Below, one piece after another: positions 11,201 to 22,200 of a stretch of DNA of 37,736 bases. The stretch spans positions 9,072-46,807 of the forward strand of contig BDIP01000016.1 in the NCBI GenBank assembly GCA_003568945.1, read 5' to 3'. The stretch's first letter is position 1. The number at the start of each line of letters is the position of its first letter. Below the pieces are notes generated by a model, which saw nothing but the letters and a program-made list of their open reading frames with translations, made no database searches and was not told the DNA's origin. The translations under genes were made by a program, and so were the position numbers. The stretch is from Kipferlia bialata. Its lineage: Eukaryota > Fornicata.

Positions 11201-11636
11201 TGTCTAGCATCCCGTCACTATCTGAGTTGATATACATATATATTATATGCGAATAGTGTATAGTATTATACATATACACATGGTGAATATCACAATACAA
11301 TAGGTATTCCATACCTCTCTCCACTGTCTGAGTTGATGAATGCACGTAGAGAGTCTGTACTGGTGTGAGGTGTCATAGAGACATATACACTGTATCATAT
11401 TACACACTATGTTCTGACGAGGTGCATCTCTAAAGACCATTCGGAAGGTAGGGCGATGGAATGAGTAGGTGGACACAGTACCTTGCGTCATGTTGGTCCA
11501 GGTCTGCCTCCACGGACCTAGGGTGAGCGTGTATACATGTATGTGTACGGCACAAAAGGATAATTTGTATAGAGCATCCATATACTGAGAGGGAGACAGA
11601 GAGAGTTTCCACGCATCTGTTGTCAGTGTCGCACAA
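4066..11636 (-). CDS. Protein kinase fused to a C-terminal kelch-like region
   Basis: One continuous spliced reading of 28 exons with matching phases and about 1,350 residues. Exon bounds in transcript order: 11517-11482, 11359-11315, 11043-10946, 10876-10844, 10667-10588, 10403-10347, 10148-10086, 9982-9944, 9779-9661, 9552-9484, 9166-9104, 8954-8878, 8706-8643, 8532-8455, 8362-8168, 8091-8000, 7914-7864, 7730-7219, 7098-7037, 6956-6892, 6814-6357, 6262-6102, 6012-5649, 5548-5467, 5386-5334, 5291-4655, 4516-4325, 4285-4066. The N-terminal part is a kinase C-lobe, followed by helical and low-complexity linkers and kelch-like blades. No signal peptide or membrane helix is seen, so it is probably cytoplasmic. 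The start is uncertain: the ATG at 11636 is in frame only if nothing is spliced before 11517. The kinase glycine loop and VAIK lysine are not visible. It is divergent from and related to the receptor kinase gene. Confidence 0.75.
6357..6814 (-). other. Ser/Glu-rich linker exon of the kinase-kelch gene
   Basis: This exon encodes CCNMWKTLP, then a short Ala/Val-rich stretch (VINAAVTAVEVMASSNVAVS), then a disordered acidic-serine tract (EQSSSSSGESESEP). The tract is typical of phosphorylatable linkers such as casein-kinase sites. The next exon (6262-6102) has CTLCHRE and a later PCVRN, a possible but incomplete metal-binding knuckle. Confidence 0.6.
9148..9285 (-). repeat. Duplicated acceptor/exon start in a kinase intron
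   Basis: The start of the DVWSMG exon with its acceptor (around 9148-9176) recurs in diverged form at 9257-9285 in the intron before it. Both share the core cactgagtg(c/t)cagag. Confidence 0.7.
9367..9505 (-). repeat. Duplicated exon end (APE motif) plus donor
   Basis: Bases 9481-9505 carry the end of the exon coding LLYNAPE and its donor. They recur at 9367-9391 with three mismatches inside the next intron. On the minus strand the copy still reads LLYYAPE followed by a GT donor. Confidence 0.85.
10307..10338. repeat. Tandem self-palindromic octamer
   Basis: Four perfect copies of agtatact lie in an intron of the minus-strand gene, just downstream of the HRDIK exon's donor. Each octamer is its own reverse complement, so the 32 bp is palindromic as a whole. 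Confidence 0.95.
10645..10768 (-). repeat. Duplicated acceptor/exon start
   Basis: Bases 10645-10673 and 10740-10768 are identical over 29 bp, 95 bp apart. The first is the start of the GHTLEHLI exon and its acceptor; the second lies in the intron before it and keeps the acceptor. Confidence 0.9.
11216..11340 (-). repeat. Degenerate copy of an exon end in an intron
   Basis: The segment cactgtctgagttgatg at 11322-11338, inside exon 11359-11315, has a diverged copy at 11216-11232 in the following intron. The spacing is 106 bp. Confidence 0.6.
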
Positions 11637-11650
11637 GGGGAGTGAGAAGG

Positions 11651-11681
11651 TCTCTCTATATATTTTTTATATATAGAGAGA
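11651..11681. repeat. Perfect hairpin
   Basis: The 12-bp arms tctctctatata (11651-11662) and tatatagagaga (11670-11681) enclose a 7-base, T-rich loop. It lies between the divergent genes. Confidence 0.9.
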
Positions 11682-11720
11682 GGGGGGGGAGGGGGGGGGG
11701 GGGGGGACTCCCCCCCCCAT
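11682..11720. repeat. Long G-run followed by a C-run
   Basis: Two G-runs separated by a single A are followed by act and a run of about nine C. This can form G-quadruplex or a GC hairpin. Such homopolymers are often mis-sized in assemblies, which matters because first exons should be near here. Confidence 0.85.
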
Positions 11721-11897
11721 GAATGGGGGCCCTAGGGACCCATTGCATATACCTACGTGATAAAGTAATATGTGTGTATGTCTTGACGCCAGGCTCATAT
11801 CCCTTTGCTATATATATCTCCCTCTCATATATATAGTGTGTGTTCGTGTGCGTGTGTTGTGTGGGTAAAGACGATATGCATCTGATCCTCACCCCAG

Positions 11898-12566
11898 GCC
11901 CAAGACCCTGGCCACCCGTCTCTACTGTCTGTTCAGTACGATGCCCCACTCTCCTCTCTCTCTCTCTCCCTGGCTCAGAGAGAGAGAGTGGATACAGTAA
12001 TCCTCCCCTCTATCTATCCTGGGGTGGAGGGAGAGAGAGAGGTGGTGGGGTATGTAGTCAAGGGCAGTGTCCTCTCCTACTCCTACTCTCTCTCCCCCAC
12101 CTCCTACCCTGTTGGCCTGACAGTCCCTCTGACTGTCACGGTGACAGAGGAAGGGGAGGGGGAGGGGGTGCAGAGCACAGAGGCACTCACACTCACTCTC
12201 AATGGCAGTGCGTACACACTGGGGTGGAGTGAGGATACATCCTCATACTCTGCTCAGGTACGCAATGCTACACACACTACACATATATAGAATATTCGTC
12301 ATCCTATACTATATACTATGTTTCAATATGTATATGGTGGTATGTGTAAATATTTAGTATACTTTACATAACACCAGTATATACTTATATACATTTACAT
12401 ATATATATGTGTGTGTGTGTGTGAATGTATGTATCTGCCGCTCACCCTAGGTTGTGGTCAGGGATGCCTGTACAGCCAGTGTGACTGGTGCCGTGAGCGG
12501 GACTGTCCTGCTCCAGGAGACCCTCACCACATACACGCCCTTCACACACATCACACAGCTCTCCAG
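11898..12566 (+). other. N-terminal beta-rich segment of the receptor
   Basis: Exons 11898-12257 and 12451-12566 read in one frame. Strand-like blocks include VVGYVVKGSVLSYSYSLS, VPLTVTVTEEGEGEG and LTLTLNGSAYTLGW, which resemble the later filamin/Ig-like repeats. A repetitive Ser/Leu stretch (LSSLSLSLAQRERV) comes from tct/ctc repeats. No signal peptide is seen; the preceding exon should hold it. Confidence 0.55.
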
Positions 12567-15500
12567 GTATATATATGTAGGTATATGTATATGATACTGA
12601 TACTTACAACCAGGGACGACGGGGCCTCAGACGACTACTATGCGGGATACACCGCAGTGTATGGAGACTGGGCCATGATATCAGCATTCGGGAGGGGGAC
12701 AGGCAACACCGGGGCGTGCTATGTCTACCACTCAGTCGATGGTGTGTGGGAATACACTCAGACATTGGAGTCTGAGACACCTTCATCCAACAACTCATTT
12801 GGGGCTGATCTAGGTATATATAGTGGATATAATATGTATATCTTGTAGCTGTACTGTGGGTTTGTACCTTGGAGTTAATATTCTTAGACCTATGCCCCTA
12901 TCATTGTATGTTGACTGATACTGGTACTCACTTCTAGCTATGGGCGACGGCTGGGCTGCCATAGGGTCCTACTATGCGGGAAACGGGGTGGGATTCGTTG
13001 ACATGTATAGCCTGGATACTGAGACTGGGACCTGGGCCAAGACAGAGCGTCTAGCGTCTGACACAGGTATGAGTACATTTCATAGTATGTATATTCGGAT
13101 ACAGAGTGTGATTATGGGACATATGCTCGTGGCTCTACTACTTGTGTGAACGTACGTACGGGTGCATGGTTATATAGCGACATCAATCATGACATACCCT
13201 CTCTCACAGCCAGGCAGGGTCTTTGGTACATCCATTGCCATCAGTGGCACATCACTGGCCATCGGTGCTGGCTATGAGGACGACGGTGCGGTGTATGTAT
13301 ACACGCTGGAGGAGGGGGTGGGGGGCACCCTCTCATGGGAGCTGCAGCAGAGGCTGAAGCCCGCCGTCTATATCGACGACAGTGTCAGTTTCGGGGTTGC
13401 CGTGGCGCTAGATGGAGATAGGCTGGCGGTGGGCACGTGGGACAGTCCAGGTCTGGTGTATATCTTTGACAGAGTAGGCACTACTTGGACCCAGACCTAT
13501 CTGATCGAGTCCAACTGGCACTTTGGTAGGACAGTGGCCTTGAGTGGAGACACCTTGGTGGTCTGGCAGGAGGACAGATATGTCTTTGTGTACACCAAGG
13601 TTGGGGACGACTGGGTTGCCCAGCAGACGCTCATTGGGGTGACCAATGGATCGCATTTCGGTAGGGCTCTCTCCCTGGTTGGTTCCACCCTCGTAGTAGG
13701 TGCCTCGGCCGAGAACTCCGGCACTGGTGCTGTGTACGTGTATCAGGAGCAGGATGGGGTGTGGGAGGTGGTGTACCAGATGGACGGCACTGCCTCAGGT
13801 GCCTCGCTCGGGTACTCCGTCTCTCTCTCAGGCAGTACCCTGGTAGTGGGTGCAAGGGGGTGGGACGGTAACATCGGGGCAGCCCTGATCCTGGACTCTG
13901 TGTACGAGCCCTCTGCCCCCCAGGAGCTACTGATAGGGACCACAGCTGTTAAGGTGTCAATGTCTGATCTAGAGGAGCCCGGGATGGCTGTGTCTCTCTC
14001 CCTAGACTCCACTACCTACTCCCTAGACTGGCAGGGGGAGACTGGCACGTACTACCTAGACTCATCCACTGTACTTGTGGATGACACCTCTGTAGAGGCT
14101 AGCATCCACTACACCCCTGTACCCGAGTGCTCTCTCATTGAGTATGTCTCCGTTCCTGTCTCTCTAGAGTATGGACCAGTGGTGGATGTCTACTGCCCCC
14201 CTGTCGATGTCTCAGAGACAACCCTCAGTGTATACCTCTACAACAGCCTAGGTGCCTCCATTATAGAGGCAGAGAGAGAGGTACTGGTGCAGTACGATGA
14301 CTCTGGGGTGGATATACAGGGGGTCTGGGACACGGATGCTGGAGTGATCAGTACCGCCCTCCCAGCAGCTGGTCTGCATGCTCTACACGTATACGTAGAC
14401 GGGGATGTCTTCTCAGTTCCTGCCTCAGTGTATGATGCAGCCTCTCTCCCCACTGGAGCCTCTGCTGATGTGTCACCACTATACCTCCCTGTCTCTATCC
14501 CCACCACCGTCTCTATCACAGTACTGGATGCAGAGGGGGGGGTGGTGGGGGGTGATACCCCCTCTGTGTCCATCACAGTAGGGGGAGTGGTGATACCCGC
14601 TGGCTGGGATCAGGACACGTACACACACACAGCCTCTGTCACTCTCTCCCAGACCGGCACAGCAGAGGTCAAGGTCGGGGATTCAGTGGTGCAGGAAGTG
14701 GGGTTATACGTGGATGTGGCAAGTTTCACTGTGGACAACACCTTTATCGGGGGTTCGGACATTCCCGTAGGGTTCCATATCTACGACCACGATGATATTC
14801 ATAGGCTGGACTCTAGGTGACTTTCGTCTCTTTATCTTTAGTTATGACTATTCTTGTTCCCTTTTAGCTGTTTGGCTCTGTCTGTATGACACTGATGCTG
14901 ATACTGAGTGTCTCTCACTGTCAGTCGTGCAGGCGCCTTCGAGCTGTGGCTAAACTCTAAGGGACAGTCGAGTGCTGTCACATCTACATACGACACTGAC
15001 ACTGCGTCTGACCCCCCGTGCCCAGAGTACAGGGTGCTGCTGGATGTATCTACACTCTCGGCAGGTAGACCGCTACTCATATATTTGTATTTATATTCTG
15101 TATATATAGTGTATCTATTCATATATACATGTATCTTGCTGGATGTATCAACACTATCCCAGGTCACTCTACTATGCTATATATGTGTGTGAGAGTGTAG
15201 CTACAGGCATTCAATGTATGGTGTCAGGAATGTGTATAGGTGCCACATAGTCTCAGAGTACAGTCATATCGACTCATTGTCAGGCATTCACGATGTTAGT
15301 CTTTTGACTGACAGTGGCAACATCTTGTCCAGCACTGTAACTGTGGCTGGGACTCCCGATGGAGTCAGTGTAAGGTGTGAATCCACTAATTCTTAGTGAA
15401 TTCTCATGGATGTATATCTCACCTCCAGTGGCAGTCTCGTCACCACAGTAGTGGCAGGGGTAGACGCCTCACTTACCCTGACAGTCACTGGGGACGGTGT

Positions 15501-16636
15501 ACCCATCCACACCCCTCTGTCTCTGTCTGTACTAGTAGAGGGAGAGGCAGACACACCTGACGCATGTGTCTTCAACCGGAGCGACGCATTTTCATACACT
15601 TGCCCGGGTACATGTTGTATGGTGATCAATGAATTGAATATATATTGTTCTTTCACAACCCCGTCTAACCGCCAGTTGGTGCAACCACAGCTGGCTCCAC
15701 ATCCTACACGATCACGGCATCGTACGGCAGTGAGTCAGAGACGGTGTATACCTCGGCACTCACTGTCTCCATCGCACCCTACTCCTTCGACTATACCTCT
15801 CAGTTCTATCAGACCGACCAGGCCGGGGTCGCTACCGTCCACCCTCAATGGACGTATGGCATCCCAGTATACGAGTCCTTTGGATGTGAAATGAGGGCAT
15901 TTGACGCATTCGGAAACGAGTTCAGTTCTGCTCCAAGTGGCGTCACAGTGTCTGTAGAGTATGGGGGATCGGAAGGGAGTCAGACAGGTAGAGACCACTC
16001 AGATGATATATATGTGTGTGTGTGTATGTGTGTGTGTATATATATAATTGTGGGGAGAGTCAGACAGGTAGGGAGAGACTACACAGGTATACTCATATTT
16101 AGACGTTATGTCTATATATATCCATATATATATACATGTATTAGTCTGTATATATATATATATATCTATATATAATGGCTGCATTCTTTGGATCAGGATA
16201 TGTGACTCTATCACACTTTGTCTGTATCTCTGCATATACCCACCTCAGTCAATGCCGACTGGGACACCGATAGTCAGGCCTTCTCCACTGCTGCACTACT
16301 CTCTGAGGCCACTCCTGGGGTGTACAGCGTGACATTCTCTGTCACTCAAGGAGGGACCACCGATACACTGCAGCTGAGCACTGAGGTATTACCACTCTTC
16401 TATTCTAGGTTTCGTACCTAGTCGTCAGTGACTCTGAATATCCTTGAGACCCACTCACCTCAGATAGTACATGCCGCCCCCAGCACTACCCTGACCTCCA
16501 TAGATATAGCAGAGGGGGTACTAGCAGGCACCAGCCGTACCCTGACTGTGACCCCTGTGGATGGGTATGGACATGCGGTGACAGACATGAGGGTGCAAGC
16601 ATCCTGGCACAGCAAGGTGGGACCATGTATCTCTTA

Positions 16637-16675
<39 letters not shown>

Positions 16676-19196
16676 GAGAGAGAGAGAGACATGAGGGTGC
16701 ATGCATCCTGGCACAGCAAGGTGGGACCATGTCTACCTCTATCTCTCTCTCTATATATATTTGAGTATATTGAGAGGATAGAGAGAGATGCAGTCCTGAG
16801 GGTGCAGGCATCCTCGCACAGGGCAATATTTCGTGTGATATATATATAGCTTAGTTTTCTAATCATTGGGTGAGGTCTATCTCGTAAATGCGTAGATATA
16901 TGACAATTCTATGTTTTGCTGTGGTCATTCTTATCACAGGACATAAGTGCCAGTGCCGTCTCCCCCTCTGGTGCTGTCTCCCTAGACTACGACATAACAG
17001 TTCCAACCCAGGTACACTTCTTCTCTCACAAATATCTCATATTTATACATGGTACACTGCATTGTACTTATGTATATTCTATTAACAGTCCCCACCCAGG
17101 CACACTTCTTGTCTTGTATATTCATTCACATTGTTCACTGTGGGTAGAGAATGTCATCTTGATGTTGGTATACAAGAGTGATGACCTACTCCTTATCCTC
17201 AGGTGGGCGCCACGCCTCTGTATGTCTGGCTAAGCTACCCTGACGGCACTGGTACTGTGGACATACAGAGATCGGTGGATGTATCTGCAGGTGCGTGATC
17301 GAATCATCATGTACTCTGTGACTAGGGGCATATGCAGTCTTATAGTATCAGGATCAGCATCAGTAACAGTATAGTCTGACCCTCAGGAGACACGTCCTCC
17401 TTCACCATTGCCCTCAAGGAGCTCTCCCCCTATGGCTGTGGCGTAACTACTTGTGCTGTCGTGCTGAGCCTCTTTGACGCCTACAGCAATGCAGTTGGGA
17501 ATGACGGGTGCGACATATACTACTGTGATTCCATATATTGTTCTTATGGCCTAACCTCCAATGACAACAATGAGTTCACAATGATAGTAGGTATTCTATT
17601 CAGTGTCTCTCACTCCAGCCGTGTAACGTCTGTGTACCGCTCTGACTGCCCCTCCTGTGATAACACGGTCACATACGCCAACAACACATTCCAAGACAGT
17701 TCCCTGGCTCTGCCAGACTATGACTGTGATGCAGGGACAGGTATCCACTGTACTATATATATAGTCAATACTAAATATATAGTATATAGTACTGTGAAGC
17801 AGGGACAGGTATCCATATTGACACATATTTATGTATACATATATGTTTATAGAGTCTGATACGTTTTCTTCCTCCAGAACAGATAGAGGTCACTCTAGTC
17901 TGGTGACCGAATCAGGGCACTGAGCTCTCAGCCATTCATATATATTTATGTATATATATGTAAGTTGGGCACGCCCTTACCTCAGCTGACATTCCTGTGA
18001 CTCTGGTAACTGAGCAGGGTACTGAGCTCTCAGCCACTCTCACCGTACCTGGCAGCCCGGACATAGCCCATACAGTAGTAGAGACAGCTCACATTGAGGC
18101 TACCGCAGGTGTGTGTCCCAGTGGCGTATGTGGTATATATATATATACTAATACATTCAGTGGATCCTGTGTGGTAGTATTTATACACAATAATGTGACA
18201 TCAGGTGTTAGTGTACTGCAGAAGGTTATACTGTATGACTCAGATGGTACCTACGCTGGCTCCGATCACCAGGTATGTAGCTAGGAGGTGTACTGAGAAA
18301 ATCCTATGTTGTGTATATGTACTATTCATATGCATATTCATACAGATACGTCCACTTATGACCAGGTGTCTAGCAGAGTGTCCCTGGATGGAGTCGACAC
18401 CTCATCTGCATGTACAGTGACAGACAGTGGGGCATTTGCATGCGAGAGTGNNNACCTCATCTGCATGTACAGTGACAGACAGTGGGGCATTTGCATGCGA
18501 GAGTGAGTGTTGTGTAGTAAGTGGATGTATCCCACAGTTGAATCATCATACTATCTCCATTGACCTTATACGGTACCTAGTTATTAGTACATTTAGATAT
18601 AAATACATTTCTAATATATGTATCCAATTCTCACCCCAGTGACCTTCTACAGCACCTCCCAGACTGGGTACTCTGTATATCTCGTAGACAAGTGGACGTC
18701 AGAGGTCAAGCCTCTCTACGCTGGCGTTGTGACGGTATCTACGGCTCCATGTGATCTAGAGGTCACCGCTGCTTACTATAGTGAGCTCTCTAGCGGAAAT
18801 CTCCAAGGAATATCCGATATCACAGTGCTCTCTACATTCCAACTCGTTCTTTGTCTACTCGATTCATGGGGCAACCTCATCACTTCCGACCCTGGGGCCA
18901 CTGTCACAGGACAGCTCTTCGGTAGCAGTGCTCTGTCATGTGAGTAAGTGGTGTAGGACACGTTATGGTCTCTCGTTTATATGTCTACTTGTCGTCTACT
19001 TCCCACACATGCATGTACAATTGTGTATATCATGTTGTCATTCTGTGTATCTGACCTCAGATACTTACACTTGGGACGGTGACCTTTCAGCCTATGTATC
19101 CACCTCATTGGCTGAGACAGTGTCTGGTACATACTCTGTCGACTCCACTGTCGGAGGCACTGTCATTCCCCTTCAGGTATCTCCATGCCACCGCCT

Positions 19197-19251
<55 letters not shown>

Positions 19252-22200
19252 GTATCAGTCATACTCCCAGACATCTCTACCTCTCACCTCTAGGTTCATG
19301 TACTGTGTGGACCCCCCACCTCCACCTCCTCCGTCAGTCCTCTAGTTGGGATGGCAGGAGAGACACTCACGGTATGACACTCTTGTGCATTAATACCTTA
19401 AGTGTTTGACATACATACACAATCAATGTTTTGGTGATATATAGACATTGTGCGCATATATGTATGTTCAACAGGATAATGCATGATTTCCGCTCTATTC
19501 TTCCTTGCTTCCTCACTCCAGCTTACCGCTGTCCCTCTGGACACCCTTGACAACCCGTGCTCAGATTTAGAGATGAGAATAGGATGGACAGAGGTATTAT
19601 GGAATGCCGGTTGATATGAGGGCTGCTATTTATTCTCTACTGATGATATCGCTTCTAACTTACAAGGATACCACCAGCCCTGCTGTGGGTTGGCAATATG
19701 GTTCTTTCCAGCCCCACATCACATGTCCAACGACGGTGAGTGGATACTGTCCACTGCTTACGTTGATGGTATATATCTATTCTTTGTTGGTCTCTTCACC
19801 CCCTAACCCCAGGTCGGAGAGCACTCACTCTATGTGTCCTACTCATATCCCGACTCAGATACCTTAGAGGGGACAGATATGGAGTACACATTCACTGTCG
19901 TGGAAGGTGGGGTATTGATAATTCATCCATATTCTGCACCAGTCATTCTATACTATTTATTAATTATACTTCTACACTACACTTCTAAGTATCTCACCAC
20001 TTAGGCTACACCGCATCCTTCACAGTGCAGCTGCAGAACACATCCTCCTATGGTTGTGGGGTAGCTGCCACGACTGCAGTTGTTCTCACCCTGTTTGATG
20101 CATACAGCAATCCTGTTGGTGATGATGGGTGAGTGTGTTTCCGTGTCTTGATGTTACTATTTTCAGTAGTTATCCCTCTCTCCTCATCCTCAGACGTGTG
20201 TGCACTCTGTATCGTACAGACTGCCCAGACTGTGTGAACACTGTGTCATACGCTGATGCCACCTACCAGGATACCGTCTTCAGTCTCCCAGAGTATGACT
20301 GCCCTGATGGGACAGGTCGGTCAATGCATAGAGTGTACACTCCTCAATGTCTCTTACTTGTATGCATTCTTCTTACCCCCTAGCAGACATTCCTGTCACT
20401 CTCGTCACCGAACAGGGCACACAGCTGTCTGGTACCCTCACTCTACCTGGGAGTCCACATATGGACAATACAGCGGTCGAGACTAACTCACTTGTGGCGA
20501 CGGCAGGTACTGTTGATTTGGTGACCATACACTGCTACTTTCAATTGTATACTGACTATACTTACAGATGTGGCTGGAGACTGTCCTCTCTTATCTCACC
20601 TCAGGCACTTCTGTCCAACAGAAGGTCACCCTATACGATGCAGACGGTACATACGCAGGAACCAACCACTTGGTATGTGGCAGTGATGTACCGTAAGGGT
20701 ATATGCTTCACTACGGTCTTACTCCCAGGTGTTTAGTCGTGTCACTCTGGCGGGGAATGACACTACTGGGGCATGCCTGCCTGAGGGAGACTCATTTGTA
20801 TGCCAAAGTGAGTATATGTGAATAACCTTATCGCGCAGTCTCAAGAACGATTTCCGATTCTCACCCCAGTGACTTTCTACATTACCTCCCAGACAGGTTA
20901 CTCCGTGTATCTCGTGGACAAGTGGACGTCAGAGGTCAAGCCTCTCTATGATGGCGTTGTGACTGTATCAACGGCTCCATATGATCTAGAGGTCACTGCT
21001 GCCTACTACAGTGATCAACATGAAGGCCTGATATCGGGAACAGCCGATATCACTGTTATGTCTGCTTTCCAATTCGTCCTATACCTACTCGATACTTGGG
21101 GGAACCCAATTGCTACAGACTCCGGACTGACTGTGACAGGGCGCTTACTCGGTAGCACCACCATATCGTGTACGTATTCTCACTCATTGTCCTATATGTT
21201 TCCGATTTCCAGGCCTTGTCATATACATTTGTACTTGTCTTCATGCCAGATACCACATTTATTTGTTTTGTCACATATATTCATATGTATTTGTGTGTAT
21301 GTGAATATCTCACCCCAGTCACCTGCACCTGGGACAGTTCTCTAGGTGCCTATGTGACTAGTGCACTGACTGAGACTGTCTCTGGGACATTCGATGTCAA
21401 GATTGATGTCAACTCGTCTGAAATTGCACTCCAGGTACATGATGCCACCCATAGTACCCTACTGTACAATCTTATATCTTCTCATTCCCCAGTATTCTCA
21501 ATGACATGCTCTATACTCACTGTCCCGTGTCATACTCCCAGACATCTCTACCTCACACTCAGGCCCATGTACTGTGTGGACCCCTCACCTCTACCTCCTC
21601 CGTCAGTCCTCTGGTTGGGGTGGCAGGAGAGACAATCACGGTACGTGTGATCGCTATCAGTTTCAGGATAATGTTGCTCTCCTTCTGCCCTGTATCACTC
21701 ACTGTAGCTCAGCTCCGTTGCTGTCGACACCCATGGGAACCCCTGTTCCGATATGGAGATGAGGGTCGGCTGGGTGGAGGTAATACATGTATATTTCTCT
21801 CATATGTTCCTATCCGTTTGGAATCTGATTCGTTTACCTTAAGTACGTAAAACACATTATAGTGTGATTATGTCCTCACGCACAGGCTGGGACTGCTCCG
21901 GCTGTAGAGTGGGACAATGGTTCCTTTGCGTACGAAGTTACCGTTCCAACATTGGTACGGGGATACACCTGGATATTTCATCACCTACGATATATATGTG
22001 TAGTGATTATTCTTCTTGTACTGGCAAGCCCTATCTTGGTGTCCTCTTTCCTGATTCTAGGTCGGAGAGCACTCTCTCTATGTGTCCTACTTCTATCCCG
22101 ACTCAGATGCCTTAGAGGGGGCAGACTTCGAATATACATTCACTGTCGAGGAAGGTATATTGTCTTGTGTCTTCTATGCTTTGTAGTTGTTAGTTGTTAG

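Larger units (their letters stand above)
8455..11517 (-). other. Protein kinase domain, N-lobe not found
   Basis: In order: a hinge-like WLVVVTDYIE (exon 11043-10946), HSAGIMHRDIK (10403-10347), PDNIM (10148-10086), DLGLA in place of DFG (9779-9661), an APE-type LLYNAPE (9552-9484), DVWSMGLVFSQ (9166-9104) and a C-terminal LRPTCAQLLRRID (8532-8455). The loop after DLGLA carries an unusual acidic insert of about 30 residues with SSDSDAS and EEEEEE. The catalytic-loop residues are intact. Before the hinge only about 50 residues can be built, with no GxGxxG and no VAIK. Either the N-lobe is lost (pseudokinase-like or regulatory) or its exons are disrupted by the G-run region upstream. The motifs place it among Ser/Thr-type kinases; I cannot name the family. 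Confidence 0.8.
11637..11897. promoter_or_regulatory. Divergent intergenic region between the two kinase genes
   Basis: Only about 260 bp separate the first exons I can model on each strand, so the two genes may share a promoter. It contains a hairpin, long G and C runs and an imperfect palindrome, atgggggccctagggaccca. No TATA or initiator motif can be named. A signal peptide would be expected for the plus-strand gene but no such exon is visible here. One or more first exons may be lost in the G-run or lie where I cannot recognise them. Confidence 0.45.
13906..17290 (+). other. Filamin/Ig-like repeats, first diverged block
   Basis: Continues the large exon to 14816, then exons 14925-15064, 15284-15374, 15429-15607, 15676-15987, 16249-16385, 16464-16616, 16940-17011 and 17203-17290. 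Repeated beta-sandwich signatures are present, such as VSITVLDAEGGVV, MRAFDAFGNEFSSA and LTVTPVDGYGHAV (the DxxGN/G strand-turn of filamin- or invasin-like Ig domains), and PGVYSVTFSV (the G-x-Y-x-V strand). The end of this block (GVLAGTSRTLTV to VDVSAG) aligns by eye with the ends of the two later duplicated modules, so it is an older copy. Confidence 0.65.
17387..19906 (+). repeat. Duplicated 11-exon ectodomain module, copy 1
   Basis: Exons 17387-17507, 17619-17740, 17986-18108, 18205-18272, 18366 to about 18450/18502 (broken by Ns), 18640-18939, 19061-19176, 19294-19371, 19522-19593, 19667-19735 and 19813-19906. Content: LFDAYSNAVG, a Cys-rich SDCPSCDNTVTYANNT segment, IPVTLVTEQGTELSATLT, YSVYLVDKWTSEVKPLY, YVSYSYPDSD. 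The Cys pairs suggest extracellular disulfides. Every exon has a counterpart in copy 2 with the same phase. Confidence 0.85.

Noticed and set aside
13408-14576. Several minus-strand frames opposite the large propeller exon
   Set aside because: These are shadows caused by the biased codon use of the 1.6-kb exon; the sense strand encodes clear FG-GAP blades.
16639-16690. (AT)n/(GA)n stretch as a mobile-element tail
   Set aside because: It has no associated element, target-site duplication or reading frame; it is a microsatellite inside an exon-border duplication.
18399-18505. Genuine 52-bp tandem duplication in the receptor
   Set aside because: The two identical copies flank Ns, and the paralogous exon has one copy, so an unmerged contig overlap is more likely.
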